Shown here in pieces: positions 45,567 to 53,777 of a stretch of 64,000 nt of DNA. The notes beneath the pieces were generated by a model, which worked only from the letters and a program-made list of their open reading frames with translations, did no database searches and was not told where the DNA came from. Both the position numbers and the translations under genes were made by a program. Source of the stretch: Telluribacter humicola (lineage in GTDB: Bacteria; Bacteroidota; Bacteroidia; Cytophagales; Spirosomataceae); contig NZ_JAFIQT010000005.1 in assembly GCF_017355935.1 (NCBI RefSeq), positions 62,001 through 126,000 of the forward strand, written 5' to 3'. Position 1 is the first letter of the stretch. Each line of letters opens with the position of its first letter.

Positions 45567-46070
45567 ATGCAAGAAAAAGCCTTGTCCCCAACGGTATCAA
45601 CCGAAAGGATCACTCTCACCATCAATGGTACCAGTCAGCAGGTGGAGGTCGAAGTATGGACTTCCCTGCTGGACCTGCTACGCGAACACCTTGACCTGAC
45701 CGGCACCAAAAAAGGCTGCGACCATGGTCAGTGTGGCGCCTGCACCATCCTGCTGGATGGAAAACGAATTAATTCATGTCTGACCCTGGCGGTCATGCAC
45801 GATGGCGCTGAGCTTACAACCATCGAGGGCCTGGCTCAGGATGGTGAACTGCACCCGGTACAGCAGGCTTTCATAGATCACGATGCCTTTCAGTGTGGCT
45901 ATTGTACTCCCGGGCAGATATGCTCAACCATCGGCCTGATCAACGAGGGCAAAGCAAAGACCCTTGATGACATACGCGACCTGATGAGTGGTAACATCTG
46001 CCGCTGTGGAGCCTATACCAATATTGTGAAAGTCTTACAGGAAGCCATTGAACGAAATCAGAACCTATGA
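45567..46070 (+). CDS. Aldehyde oxidoreductase (2Fe-2S) subunit, PaoA-like
   Basis: 167 residues from the ATG at 45567; a longer upstream frame lacks family similarity. The N-terminal plant-type [2Fe-2S] ligands are C51, C56, C59 and C71 (KKGCDHGQCGACT...NSC). The C-terminal cluster ligands are C110, C113, C145 and C147 (QCGYCTPGQIC; GNICRCGAY). It relays electrons from the molybdenum centre to FAD. E. coli PaoA carries a twin-arginine signal, but this protein starts directly at MQEKALSPTVSTERITL, so the complex should be cytoplasmic. The stop overlaps the next gene by four bases. Confidence 0.92.
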   Translation: MQEKALSPTVSTERITLTINGTSQQVEVEVWTSLLDLLREHLDLTGTKKGCDHGQCGACTILLDGKRINSCLTLAVMHDGAELTTIEGLAQDGELHPVQQAFIDHDAFQCGYCTPGQICSTIGLINEGKAKTLDDIRDLMSGNICRCGAYTNIVKVLQEAIERNQNL

Positions 46071-47056
46071 AGCCATTTACCTATACCCGGGCTGATGATA
46101 TCACATCAGCCGTAAGTGAAGTAAGCCAACAAGAGGGAGCCAAGGTCATAGCGGGGGGCACTAACCTCCTGGATCTCATGAAGATTGACGTAATGCAGCC
46201 CCGGCACCTGATCGATATCACCCGGTTGGCTCTCAATACGATCGAAGAAACCGCCCAAGGAGGTCTTCTGCTCGGAGCACTTGTAACCAATGCCGACACA
46301 GCCTACCACGAGCAGGTGGAGCAGCGGTATCCGCTGCTTTCGCATGCTATACTGGCCGGTGCTACGGCCCAGCTTCGTAATAAAGCAACTGATGGTGGCA
46401 ACTTGTTACAGCGAACCCGTTGTTACTACTTTTATGATACCCACACGGCCTGCAATAAGCGGGAGCCAGGTACTGGCTGCTCCGCTATTCATGGCTACAA
46501 CCGCATCCATGCCATCCTGGGACACAGTGAACATTGTATCGCAACGCATCCTTCGGATATGGCAGTAGCGCTGGCAGCCCTGGAGGCACGCATTCACGTA
46601 ACTGGCCCGCGGGGCGAGCGTACCATTCCCATTGCTGATTTTCATCGACTGCCCGGTGATACGCCTGAAAAGGACACCAATCTGGCCGATGACGAAATTA
46701 TCACGTCCATAGAGCTGCCCTCCAAAGGATTCGCCCAACACTACACCTACCTGAAGAATCGGGATCGGGCCTCTTATGCTTTTGCGCTGGTTTCAGTAGC
46801 CGCCGGACTCGATATGGAGGGAGATACGATTCAGGAAGCCCGTATAGCTCTGGGTGGTGTGGCGCATAAGCCCTGGCGTAATCCTGAAGCAGAAGCTCTG
46901 TTGATTGGGAAAAGGGCTAGCCGGGAAAATTTCCAACCCGTGGCCGATGCCTATGTACAGAAGGCCAAAGGGTTTGAACACAATAGCTTTAAAATAGAAC
47001 TGGCGTGTCGCTCCATAGTGCGGGCTTTGATGCAGGCCGCGAAAATAGACCAATAG
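46067..47056 (+). CDS. Aldehyde oxidoreductase FAD subunit, PaoB-like with 4Fe-4S insertion
   Basis: 329 residues. FAD-binding motifs are VIAGGTNLLDLMK (28-40) and ATDGGNLLQRTRC (107-119). The insertion with C119, C129, C138 and C157 (TACNKREPGTGCSA; HCIATHPSDMAVAL) matches the extra [4Fe-4S] cluster of E. coli PaoB and distinguishes this from ordinary xanthine dehydrogenase medium subunits. It overlaps paoA-like by four bases and is followed by the molybdenum subunit after four bases, forming one operon. Confidence 0.92.
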   Translation: MKPFTYTRADDITSAVSEVSQQEGAKVIAGGTNLLDLMKIDVMQPRHLIDITRLALNTIEETAQGGLLLGALVTNADTAYHEQVEQRYPLLSHAILAGATAQLRNKATDGGNLLQRTRCYYFYDTHTACNKREPGTGCSAIHGYNRIHAILGHSEHCIATHPSDMAVALAALEARIHVTGPRGERTIPIADFHRLPGDTPEKDTNLADDEIITSIELPSKGFAQHYTYLKNRDRASYAFALVSVAAGLDMEGDTIQEARIALGGVAHKPWRNPEAEALLIGKRASRENFQPVADAYVQKAKGFEHNSFKIELACRSIVRALMQAAKIDQ

Positions 47057-47060
47057 AACC

Positions 47061-49280
47061 ATGGTAACTAAACAAATAGGAAAACCTCAAAACCGGGTAG
47101 ATGGCCGTGACAAGGTAACTGGTCGGGCCAGGTACGCCGCTGAATTCAGTGCCACCGATCTTGCCTATGGAGTGGTCGTATCCAGTGCCATAGCTAAAGG
47201 GAAGATTAAAGAGATGGACACCAGTGAGGCGCTGCGTGTAGAGGGAGTGCTCGATATATTCACCAGTGAAAACAGGCCCAAACTGGCATCCTACGATAGT
47301 AGCTTTCAGGATGAGGATGCTCCCCCCGGTTCTCCCTTCCGTCCGCTTTTCAACCGGGATATCTTGTTCAATATGCAACCCATAGCTCTGGTGGTGGCCG
47401 AAACCTACGAACTGGCCCGATACGCCGCTTCGCTGGTAAAGGTCGAATACGAAACAGAAGAGCACGTTACTAATTTTGAAGCTGAACGTACCAATGCTTA
47501 CGAGCCGGAGGAATATAAATCCACCCCACCACCTGATCCGTGGGGAAAACCCGAAACAGCTCTGAAAGAGGCTGAGCACCGAATATCCGAAGTATACTCG
47601 CACCCGAGTCAGCACCATAACCCCATGGAGATGCACGCCAGTACAGCTATCTGGGAGGGAGATGGACGTATCACGGTCTACGATAAGATACAGGGGGTAC
47701 TCAATAGTCAGGAGTACATCATGGGTGTGTTCGGGCTGGCGAAGGAAGACGTACGGGTACTATCCCCATTTGTGGGAGGAGCCTTTGGCTCGGGATTGCG
47801 GCCGCAGTACCAGCTATTCATGGCGGTGATGGCTACGCTCGAGCTGAAACGATCCGTGCGGGTTGTGCTTACCCGGCCACAGATGTTCTCCTTTGGCCAC
47901 CGTCCCAAAACGGTTCAACAACTATCTCTGGGAGCCTCTGCCGATGGTACCCTCGAGGCTGTAGTACATCACGCCTTTGCCGAAACATCACGTTTCGAAG
48001 ATTACAGTGAAGACGTGATTATCTGGCCCGGTGTACTCTACAAATGTGAAAACGTAAAGCTCAGCCACAAACTGGTGGGACTGGATGTATATACTCCGCT
48101 TGACATGCGGGCTCCCGGTGGTACTACGGGTATCTTTGCATTGGAATGCGCCATTGACGAGCTGTCGTACAAGGTAGGCATGGATCCGGTGGAGTTTCGA
48201 CTGAAAAACTATTCGGTCAAAGACCAGAATGTAAATAAACCATTTTCCAGTAAAGAACTGCAGGAGTGCTACCGGCAGGGCGCCGAACTATTTGGCTGGA
48301 AAAACCGGAACCCACAGCCCCGTTCCATGCGCGAAGGCCATAACCTGATCGGGTGGGGTGTTGCCAACGGAGCCTGGGAGGCCACTCAGAAGCCGTCCGG
48401 TGCCAAAGCGGTACTAACCAAGGAAGGAAAGCTGACGGTAAGTAGTGCTACGGCCGACATAGGTACCGGTACCTATACCATCATGAGCCAGATTGCCGCC
48501 GAGTGCATGGGGTTACCCATTGAGAACGTAGAGTTCAAATTGGGAGATTCATCTCTCCCTCAGTCTCCCCTCGAGGGAGGTTCCTGGACTGCTTCAACGG
48601 TGGGTTCAGCGGTGAAGCTGGTATGTGAGAAGTTGGGTGAGAAGCTGCTGGAGCTGGCTCAGGAATCTGACGACTCACCATTTAAAGAAGTAAGTATAGA
48701 GGAGGTAGAGTTCACGGATGGGCAGATGCGACTTAAAGAAGATACTTCGGTTGCCATCCCACTCACCCAGCTACTGAAAGAAAATCAGAAGGATAGTGTA
48801 CAGGTAGAGGCAGAGTCAAAACCAGCCGACGAGCAGGAGAACTACTCGCCCTACTCGCACTCGGTGGTATTTGTGGAGGTAAATGTAGATGAAGACCTAG
48901 GTACCATCAAAGTGACCCGCGTGGTAAGTGCCGTTGCCGGGGGACGAATCCTGAACCCAAAGACGGCCTGGAGTCAGATCCTGGGAGGCGTGGTATGGGG
49001 AATAGGTATGGCACTGGAGGAGTACTCCGTTATGGACCACCAGTACGGTCGGTTCATCAACCACGATCTGGCTGAGTACCACGTTCCGGTTAATGCCGAT
49101 GTACACGATGTGGAGGTGATATTTGTCGATGAAGAAGATCAAATCGTGAATCCACTCGGTGTGAAGGGACTAGGCGAGATAGGTATAGTCAGTGTAGCGC
49201 CGGCTATTGCCAACGCGGTTTACCATGCTACGGGCAAGCGGGTGCGTGATCTGCCCATTACGCTTGATAAGGTAATGTAA
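47061..49280 (+). CDS. Aldehyde oxidoreductase molybdopterin subunit, PaoC-like
   Basis: 739 residues of the xanthine dehydrogenase family. Segments include RVDGRDKVTGRARYAAE, the molybdopterin-site HHNPMEMHASTAIWEGD and VLSPFVGGAFGSGLRPQYQ, DMRAPGGTTGIFALECAIDEL, and the catalytic base Glu706 in VKGLGEIGIVSVAPAIANAV. It oxidises aldehydes, probably aromatic ones, to carboxylates with water, using a molybdenum cofactor (MCD in PaoC of E. coli). The dedicated XdhC/PaoD-type chaperone is not in this window. Together with the two upstream genes it forms a complete heterotrimer, followed by a hairpin terminator. Confidence 0.93.
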   Translation: MVTKQIGKPQNRVDGRDKVTGRARYAAEFSATDLAYGVVVSSAIAKGKIKEMDTSEALRVEGVLDIFTSENRPKLASYDSSFQDEDAPPGSPFRPLFNRDILFNMQPIALVVAETYELARYAASLVKVEYETEEHVTNFEAERTNAYEPEEYKSTPPPDPWGKPETALKEAEHRISEVYSHPSQHHNPMEMHASTAIWEGDGRITVYDKIQGVLNSQEYIMGVFGLAKEDVRVLSPFVGGAFGSGLRPQYQLFMAVMATLELKRSVRVVLTRPQMFSFGHRPKTVQQLSLGASADGTLEAVVHHAFAETSRFEDYSEDVIIWPGVLYKCENVKLSHKLVGLDVYTPLDMRAPGGTTGIFALECAIDELSYKVGMDPVEFRLKNYSVKDQNVNKPFSSKELQECYRQGAELFGWKNRNPQPRSMREGHNLIGWGVANGAWEATQKPSGAKAVLTKEGKLTVSSATADIGTGTYTIMSQIAAECMGLPIENVEFKLGDSSLPQSPLEGGSWTASTVGSAVKLVCEKLGEKLLELAQESDDSPFKEVSIEEVEFTDGQMRLKEDTSVAIPLTQLLKENQKDSVQVEAESKPADEQENYSPYSHSVVFVEVNVDEDLGTIKVTRVVSAVAGGRILNPKTAWSQILGGVVWGIGMALEEYSVMDHQYGRFINHDLAEYHVPVNADVHDVEVIFVDEEDQIVNPLGVKGLGEIGIVSVAPAIANAVYHATGKRVRDLPITLDKVM

Positions 49281-49299
49281 AGGGCCGTAGTTAGAACAA

Positions 49300-49337
49300 A
49301 ATCAGAGGGCCGGCTATCATTCGCCGGCCCTCTGATT
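49300..49337. terminator. Hairpin terminator of the aldehyde oxidoreductase operon
   Basis: AATCAGAGGGCCGGC pairs perfectly with GCCGGCCCTCTGATT around TATCATTC. The convergent small gene stops inside the hairpin. The T-run is short (ATTATAT). Confidence 0.82.
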
Positions 49338-49607
49338 ATATAGTCTTGCTTCTAAGGTATATTGATACTTTTGCTGGTCATGGTCCAGCTCGATGATGTA
49401 GGTTAATGTACTACCGGCTGGAAAGTTAGCCTCATCTGTGTAAGGCGTTTGGATTCCCTGCACTAACAGCTCCTCCTCCCCATCATCAACCTTCCGATAG
49501 ATTTTGATGTTACCCAAACACTCTTTCCGGAAGGATAACTTACACCCCTGATCGGTCAGCTCTATGTAGGGAAGGCCATTGGGATGATTAGTACTTACCT
49601 CCGTCAT
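49317..49607 (-). CDS. Hypothetical small protein (96 aa)
   Basis: 96 residues, acidic and beta-rich (LPYIELTDQGCKLSFRKECLGNIKIYRKVDDGEEELLVQG; AGSTLTYIIELDHDQQKYQYTLEARLY), reminiscent of a single immunoglobulin or fibronectin-like domain, but I cannot name the family. No signal peptide. The end of the frame lies within the terminator hairpin of the convergent operon. It is 16 bases downstream of the HMA protein gene on the same strand, so the two could share a transcript with the VKOR-like gene. Confidence 0.55.
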   Translation of the reverse strand: MTEVSTNHPNGLPYIELTDQGCKLSFRKECLGNIKIYRKVDDGEEELLVQGIQTPYTDEANFPAGSTLTYIIELDHDQQKYQYTLEARLYNQRAGE

Positions 49608-49623
49608 GATCTAACTTTATCCT

Positions 49624-49863
49624 TTAAATGTCGCCTCCACCGATACCCTGCACACGAAGAACTTCGGCTTTATAACCGGCTTTCTCAACCAGATTTTCAA
49701 CGTGATGCGGCTCTACCTCATCCCCTGATACACTCAGGATCTTTTCGGGGGTGTTGGTATCTACGTCCCACATCGATATTTTATCTTCACCGTCAAGGTA
49801 AGGCGTAACTTTGGCTACGCAGTCACCACACTTTATATTGGTTTTGAATTTTAAGATTTTCAT
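49624..49863 (-). CDS. HMA-domain metal-binding protein (CopZ-like)
   Basis: 79 residues from the ATG at 49863, which starts directly with the first beta strand (MKILKFKTNIKCGDCVAKV); a start 14 codons earlier is less likely. Cys12 and Cys15 form the CxxC metal site. The fold pattern (beta strand, CxxC helix, KISMWDVDTNTPEKILSVSG, then VENLVEKAGYKAEVL) fits heavy-metal-associated chaperones. It probably binds Cu(I) or Zn(II) in the cytoplasm. It lies just after the Met/His-rich VKOR-like gene and 2.2 kb from a copper-storage-like gene, which supports a copper role. Confidence 0.85.
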   Translation of the reverse strand: MKILKFKTNIKCGDCVAKVTPYLDGEDKISMWDVDTNTPEKILSVSGDEVEPHHVENLVEKAGYKAEVLRVQGIGGGDI

Positions 49864-49987
49864 AGGTACATAAGATTTATTGATAGGATAGATGCTAAGG
49901 CTCAACGAGCCTTAGCTCTTTTACAATTGTCAACATCAGTAACTATTTAACAGGCTACATCAGGAGATGTTTAGCTGGATACCCATT

Positions 49988-51556
49988 TCACCGGATATAC
50001 TCGTTCCATCCGGCATAACGTTGTGTGACAGGTCCGAGGGGTAAAGCCAGTGCTGCTACGGCCAGTCCAAGTACTACTCCGGCGATATTCAGGCCGACGG
50101 GGCTGTTGTCCAGGAACCAGGGAGCAACCGCCACCGCAAGTCCCAGCAGGATGTTGATATAGCGGCCCAGCCGCATAGGTTCACCCATGCTGATGACTGA
50201 CACTACCACGATCAGTGAACCACCCAGATGGAAAATATCCGCGGGGTTAGCTTTGATTGGTACTCCCAGTATACCCGGTGCAAATACCATGGCTGCTCCC
50301 AGCAGAGTAGCTACTGACAAAGTCCACGGAAAACTCATTCCCCAGATGGATGAAGCGTATACAGCCGCTGGCTTCTGCGGAAATGCCATCAACTCAGGCG
50401 CTTCGTCTTTTTCGTCACTTTCAATAGTACCTCCCTTCCAGAATACTTTCCAGAACTTCTCACCCTGCTTCATCTTTTTTTTCATAAACTGACCCATGGC
50501 GATCACCTCATCTACTTCCAGCGGAAGCATGGGGAGCATGATGGCCGCGGCCAGTAAGCAGAAGGTACACCAGGCTCCTACCACCACCGGCTGACTGATA
50601 ACCAGGAAAATATGCACCAGCCCCAGTGGAATTACCAGAATACCAAATATAGCCACCATCCAGGGCATAGTACGCCAGCGGGCCGGACTGCCCATCCATC
50701 CCATCAGAAATTCGAACGTATAGGCAATGGCTCCCAGACCGGCGTCTGAGATTGGCATAGAATGCGACATACTGGAGTTGAGTACCCGCTCACTCTGCTC
50801 TCCAAAAAATGGGTCCCACACGGAGTCGATGTAGCCGAGCTGAAAGGCTGCCAGATAGCGGGATACGATCCAGCCCAAAAAACCAAGTACCATCATGATC
50901 CAGCGCTGCGGCCAGCTGGATGGATTATAGCTCCAGCCCGGAGGTGTAGCGGGCCCCATCTTCATGTACATGATCATATTGGGCATACCCGGTATAAGTA
51001 TGGTAAGTGCTATGATAAGCGCTCCAATGAGGGTATCGTTATAGTAGGCAACCGCCGTCGGTGACCAGAACAGGATCGGGGCCATCGTGAGCCAAATACC
51101 TACAAAGCAGCAAATCCATAGGCTGATGGGGCGGTTGGGTGTAAGGCCACGCCAACCGAACAGGATCAGTAGTACCCCACTGATGATATCACTCCACTTC
51201 ATGAACAGGATGCGCTGGTCCAGCGTAAGCCACACGCTGCGGCCGCCCGATGGCTGTACTGTACCAATGCCGTAGTCGAAAGTAAGGGGAGAAAATACCA
51301 TCCAGAATCCCAGCAGGACAATCATCCAGTACACCCAGAGGGTCTGCATGTGGTGCATGTGGAGCATCTGGGTACGCATGTCGTCGGACATCATCATGCT
51401 GTGACCTTCTCCTTTATTATGCTGATGTTCACTCTCATTATGCATGTCTTCGTTGTGCTGTCGTATTTCCTTCTCGGCCATGGGACGCGTTACACCACGC
51501 ATTCCCATGCTCCTGTTCTTCATTCCACCTTGCTTTGATTCTTTATCGTGCTTCAT
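49988..51556 (-). CDS. SPW-VKOR-SPW fusion membrane protein, paralogue 2, Met/His-rich N-terminus
   Basis: 522 residues. Residues 32-70 are a Met/His-rich stretch (HNEDMHNESEHQHNKGEGHS then MMMSDDMRTQMLHMHHM), likely metal-binding. Residues 73-190 are SPW-type helices (FSPLTFDYG...FMKWSDIISGVLLI; APILFWSPTAVAYYNDTLIGALII). Residues 220-345 are the VKOR-like domain with W-C330-TF-C333, and residues 400-505 repeat SPW-like helices. Against paralogue 1 the central part is nearly collinear (GYIDSVWDPFFGEQSERVL; RWRTMPWMVAIFGILVIPLG). No second Cys pair of the canonical VKOR relay is present. It is followed by an HMA protein gene. I infer a disulfide or copper-linked redox role; no function is established. 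Confidence 0.85.
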   Translation of the reverse strand: MKHDKESKQGGMKNRSMGMRGVTRPMAEKEIRQHNEDMHNESEHQHNKGEGHSMMMSDDMRTQMLHMHHMQTLWVYWMIVLLGFWMVFSPLTFDYGIGTVQPSGGRSVWLTLDQRILFMKWSDIISGVLLILFGWRGLTPNRPISLWICCFVGIWLTMAPILFWSPTAVAYYNDTLIGALIIALTILIPGMPNMIMYMKMGPATPPGWSYNPSSWPQRWIMMVLGFLGWIVSRYLAAFQLGYIDSVWDPFFGEQSERVLNSSMSHSMPISDAGLGAIAYTFEFLMGWMGSPARWRTMPWMVAIFGILVIPLGLVHIFLVISQPVVVGAWCTFCLLAAAIMLPMLPLEVDEVIAMGQFMKKKMKQGEKFWKVFWKGGTIESDEKDEAPELMAFPQKPAAVYASSIWGMSFPWTLSVATLLGAAMVFAPGILGVPIKANPADIFHLGGSLIVVVSVISMGEPMRLGRYINILLGLAVAVAPWFLDNSPVGLNIAGVVLGLAVAALALPLGPVTQRYAGWNEYIR

Positions 51557-52031
51557 CAGTAAGTGTATTTGTAATTAGATTCAAGGTTTCTTCCGGGATT
51601 AAAGCGAGAATTAATCCTGAACCTCTGTGAGAAAATGCTTATCAGTGGCTGGTTTGGAAAGCCAATCACTCTAAGCTTGTTACAATCCTGTACCGGGTGC
51701 AGTCGTTCTTCTTCCCCCTTTGTTCAATCTGAGATGTCCTGTGTACTTTAGACAACCCATGGTGCCTTAGCGTAAATGTGTGAAGCCTGTATATCAATAT
51801 GATAATCTGGTAAAAAACCATTCCATAGGTGGAGCAGCAAGTAGGCAGTAGCTAATTTTATTCAGGTAAATAACTACGGCATGATTCACCTGAGTACTTA
51901 CCCAATCCCGAATACTCGGAGCTATGTATTGTACTAATTTGTTGGAAAGCCGCCATGGAAATCCAATGAAACAATAGGTGCAGGAGCGGGTTTATTGATT
52001 GTATCTTTTGTTTAACTTAACTCCAAGTACA
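51557..52031. other. Divergent intergenic region
   Basis: About 475 bases between the VKOR-like and copper-storage-like genes. A TATCTTTTG stretch near 52001 resembles a -7 box for the latter. No gene or RNA recognised. Confidence 0.45.
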
Positions 52032-52370
52032 ATGACAAGCGATAAGTTTCAATCTTGTATTCAGGCCTGCCAGGAGTGTGCCGTGATGTGTAATCAGTGT
52101 ATGGATGCCTGTTTGAGTGAGGATGATGTAAAAATGATGGCTGCGTGTATCCGTCTGGACCGTGACTGTGCCAACATTTGCTTTACTGCTGTGGAGTTCA
52201 TGTCAAGCAACAGCCAGTTCTCTGCCCAGATCTGCGAACTCTGTGCTCAAATCTGTGAAGCCTGTGGAGCTGAGTGTGCCAAGCACGAAGCCGACCACTG
52301 CAAGCGCTGCGCTGAAGCATGTCGTCGTTGTGCTAAAGAATGCCGTAGTATGGCCTCAATGGCTGCCTGA
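52032..52370 (+). CDS. Four-helix bundle Cys-rich copper-storage-like protein (Csp/DUF326)
   Basis: 112 residues with 19 cysteines placed on one face of each helix in CxxxC and CxxC spacing (CIQACQECAVMCNQCMDAC; CELCAQICEACGAECAKH; CKRCAEACRRCAKEC). This matches the Csp family, whose bundles hold many Cu(I) ions. The lack of a signal peptide indicates a cytoplasmic Csp3-type store. I chose the ATG at 52032, which puts the first helix directly after the start; a TTG upstream would add an odd hydrophobic leader. It is monocistronic and ends in a strong terminator. Confidence 0.9.
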   Translation: MTSDKFQSCIQACQECAVMCNQCMDACLSEDDVKMMAACIRLDRDCANICFTAVEFMSSNSQFSAQICELCAQICEACGAECAKHEADHCKRCAEACRRCAKECRSMASMAA

Positions 52371-52390
52371 TCAGCCTTTATACTATTAAT

Positions 52391-52433
52391 AAATACAAGG
52401 AGCTGTACCAGGTCGGTACAGCTCCTTGTATTT
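52391..52433. terminator. Terminator with 19-bp perfect stem
   Basis: AAATACAAGGAGCTGTACC (52391-52409) pairs with 52415-52433 around AGGTC. Only three T follow within the stem end. Confidence 0.85.
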
Positions 52434-52480
52434 AAAGGGTATATTAGGATAAAGAGTATATTACTGATAGATGAGCCAAT

Positions 52481-52537
52481 TTGTAAAGGTGCTTGTCAGT
52501 CTGAGCGAACAGGACCGCCTGACAAGCACCTTTACAA
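52481..52537. repeat. 19-bp perfect inverted repeat with 19-base loop
   Basis: TTGTAAAGGTGCTTGTCAG (52481-52499) is exactly complementary to 52519-52537. Neither strand has a T-run after it. It lies 50 bases beyond the stop of the DUF2911 gene; its role is unclear. Confidence 0.8.
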
Positions 52538-52588
52538 TCTTATTCAAAGATCATTTATACATCACTCTACGTGACCAGGCCAGAAAAG

Positions 52589-53134
52589 CTACCGGAAGGG
52601 TACTACCACTCGGGTTTGGTCCCAGGCCAGTACCATAGCCGGGTCTGTTTCCTCAAAGCTGATGGTGAACGACTCCGTGGGGGCAGTAGTAGTTTGCACC
52701 GGTACCTGTATCTGCGCTACATCGGCCTCCGGCTCGTGAGTAGATGTACCATCCCAGTTGATGCCCCAGTCGTACTGCTTACTATTGAAGATAACCGTCC
52801 AATGATCCTTTTCCGGAATGGTCCAGAGGGTATAGGTGCCCGCCGGAAGTGTTTTGCCACCTACATTCAGCTCCTTTTCTGTGGTAAATGTTGTCGGTTC
52901 GTTGGCGCCGGTCCGCCACACTTTGCCATAGGGTACCAGGCCACCAAATATTTCCCGGCCTTTCTTAGAAGGCTGGCTGTAGTTAACTACGATTTTGTTG
53001 CCGTTGCTTGTGTACTCAGCGGTAGTTTCGGGGCTGGCCTTTTTGGTGTTGTACTGCATGAACTTAAAGGCCGCAAAGAGTACAATGACGAGAATACCCA
53101 GAATACCGAGTATCCATTTTAGTTTTTTACTCAT
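52589..53134 (-). CDS. DUF2911 domain-containing membrane-anchored protein
   Basis: 181 residues. One N-terminal anchor helix (LKWILGILGILVIVLFAAFKFM, residues 5-26) is followed by the DUF2911 beta domain: NKIVVNYSQPSKKGREIFGGLVPYGKVWRTGANEPTTFTTEKELNVGGKTLPAGTYTLWTIPEKDHWTVIFN. It ends with the usual FTISFEETDPAMVLAWDQTRVVVPF. The family is widespread in Bacteroidota and of unknown function; the domain faces the periplasm. Monocistronic on the minus strand. Confidence 0.9.
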   Translation of the reverse strand: MSKKLKWILGILGILVIVLFAAFKFMQYNTKKASPETTAEYTSNGNKIVVNYSQPSKKGREIFGGLVPYGKVWRTGANEPTTFTTEKELNVGGKTLPAGTYTLWTIPEKDHWTVIFNSKQYDWGINWDGTSTHEPEADVAQIQVPVQTTTAPTESFTISFEETDPAMVLAWDQTRVVVPFR

Positions 53135-53323
53135 AGTAGCAGAGGATTTAGAATGATAGGTTTCGTTACCCTCCTAAACTACTGATTTATAGAATTATTT
53201 ACTACTTATTGACGGCGAAATATTTAGGTGCGAACTGTTCGGATTTCCTGCTCTGGCCCACAAGAGATATGAGAATATTAAACGCGAACTCTCTTGTAAA
53301 CGTACCTCTGGCAGTACTTATAA

Positions 53324-53359
53324 ATAAAGAAGCCGGTCATACAACACCGGCTTCTTTAT
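53324..53359 (-). terminator. Hairpin terminator of the ferredoxin gene
   Basis: ATAAAGAAGCCGGT pairs perfectly with ACCGGCTTCTTTAT around CATACAAC. On the minus strand it ends in TTTATTTAT. Confidence 0.85.
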
Positions 53360-53360
53360 C

Positions 53361-53684
53361 TTAGCTAGGTTCCTCACTCGCGATTCGGAACAGGGCCCCT
53401 TCCATAGATTCATCAACCCGGAGCTGGCAGGCCAGTCGGCTGTCATCGTGGGCGCTGGGCAAGGTATCGAGTATATCCAGTTCAACATCACTGACCGGAG
53501 GCAGATTATCGTGACCTTCAAGTACCTGTACGTGGCAGGTAGCACAAAGCCCCATTCCCCCGCAGGTTGCCATTATATCATAATCCGATGCTTTAAGAAC
53601 CTCCATCAGGTTCAGCCCGATACCTTCGGGTACTTCAACTGGCCGCTGCTCTCCGTTGCGGTCTTCTACAATGAAATTTATCAT
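53361..53684 (-). CDS. [2Fe-2S] ferredoxin, adrenodoxin type
   Basis: 107 residues from the ATG at 53684 (MINFIVEDRNGEQRPVEVPEG), selected because ferredoxins begin at this strand; an ATG 18 codons earlier is unlikely. Cluster ligands are C41, C47, C50 (CGGMGLCATC) and C86 (LACQL), with the C-x5-C-x2-C spacing of adrenodoxin-like proteins. It is a one-electron carrier and very likely the partner of the reductase encoded 93 bases upstream on the same strand. Acidic residues around 60-80 (VSDVELDILDTLPSAHDD) form the usual docking surface. Confidence 0.92.
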   Translation of the reverse strand: MINFIVEDRNGEQRPVEVPEGIGLNLMEVLKASDYDIMATCGGMGLCATCHVQVLEGHDNLPPVSDVELDILDTLPSAHDDSRLACQLRVDESMEGALFRIASEEPS

Positions 53685-53777
53685 TCTTAGCTTATAGCTG
53701 TTTGTATTGATTGAGTGTATGTATGATTGAGTGACCACTGATCGCTAATATACTCAATCACACATTTGCATTATATA

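Noticed and set aside
46989-47636. 215-codon open frame on the minus strand across the paoB/paoC junction
   Set aside because: It is antisense to well-supported molybdenum and FAD subunit genes, has low-complexity aromatic composition and no family resemblance.
51632-51748. Short plus-strand frame (about 38 codons) between the VKOR-like and copper-storage-like genes
   Set aside because: Serine/cysteine-rich random-looking peptide with no start context.
52571-53122. 183-codon plus-strand frame opposite the DUF2911 gene
   Set aside because: The minus strand carries clear DUF2911 motifs and a membrane anchor; the plus frame is its mirror.
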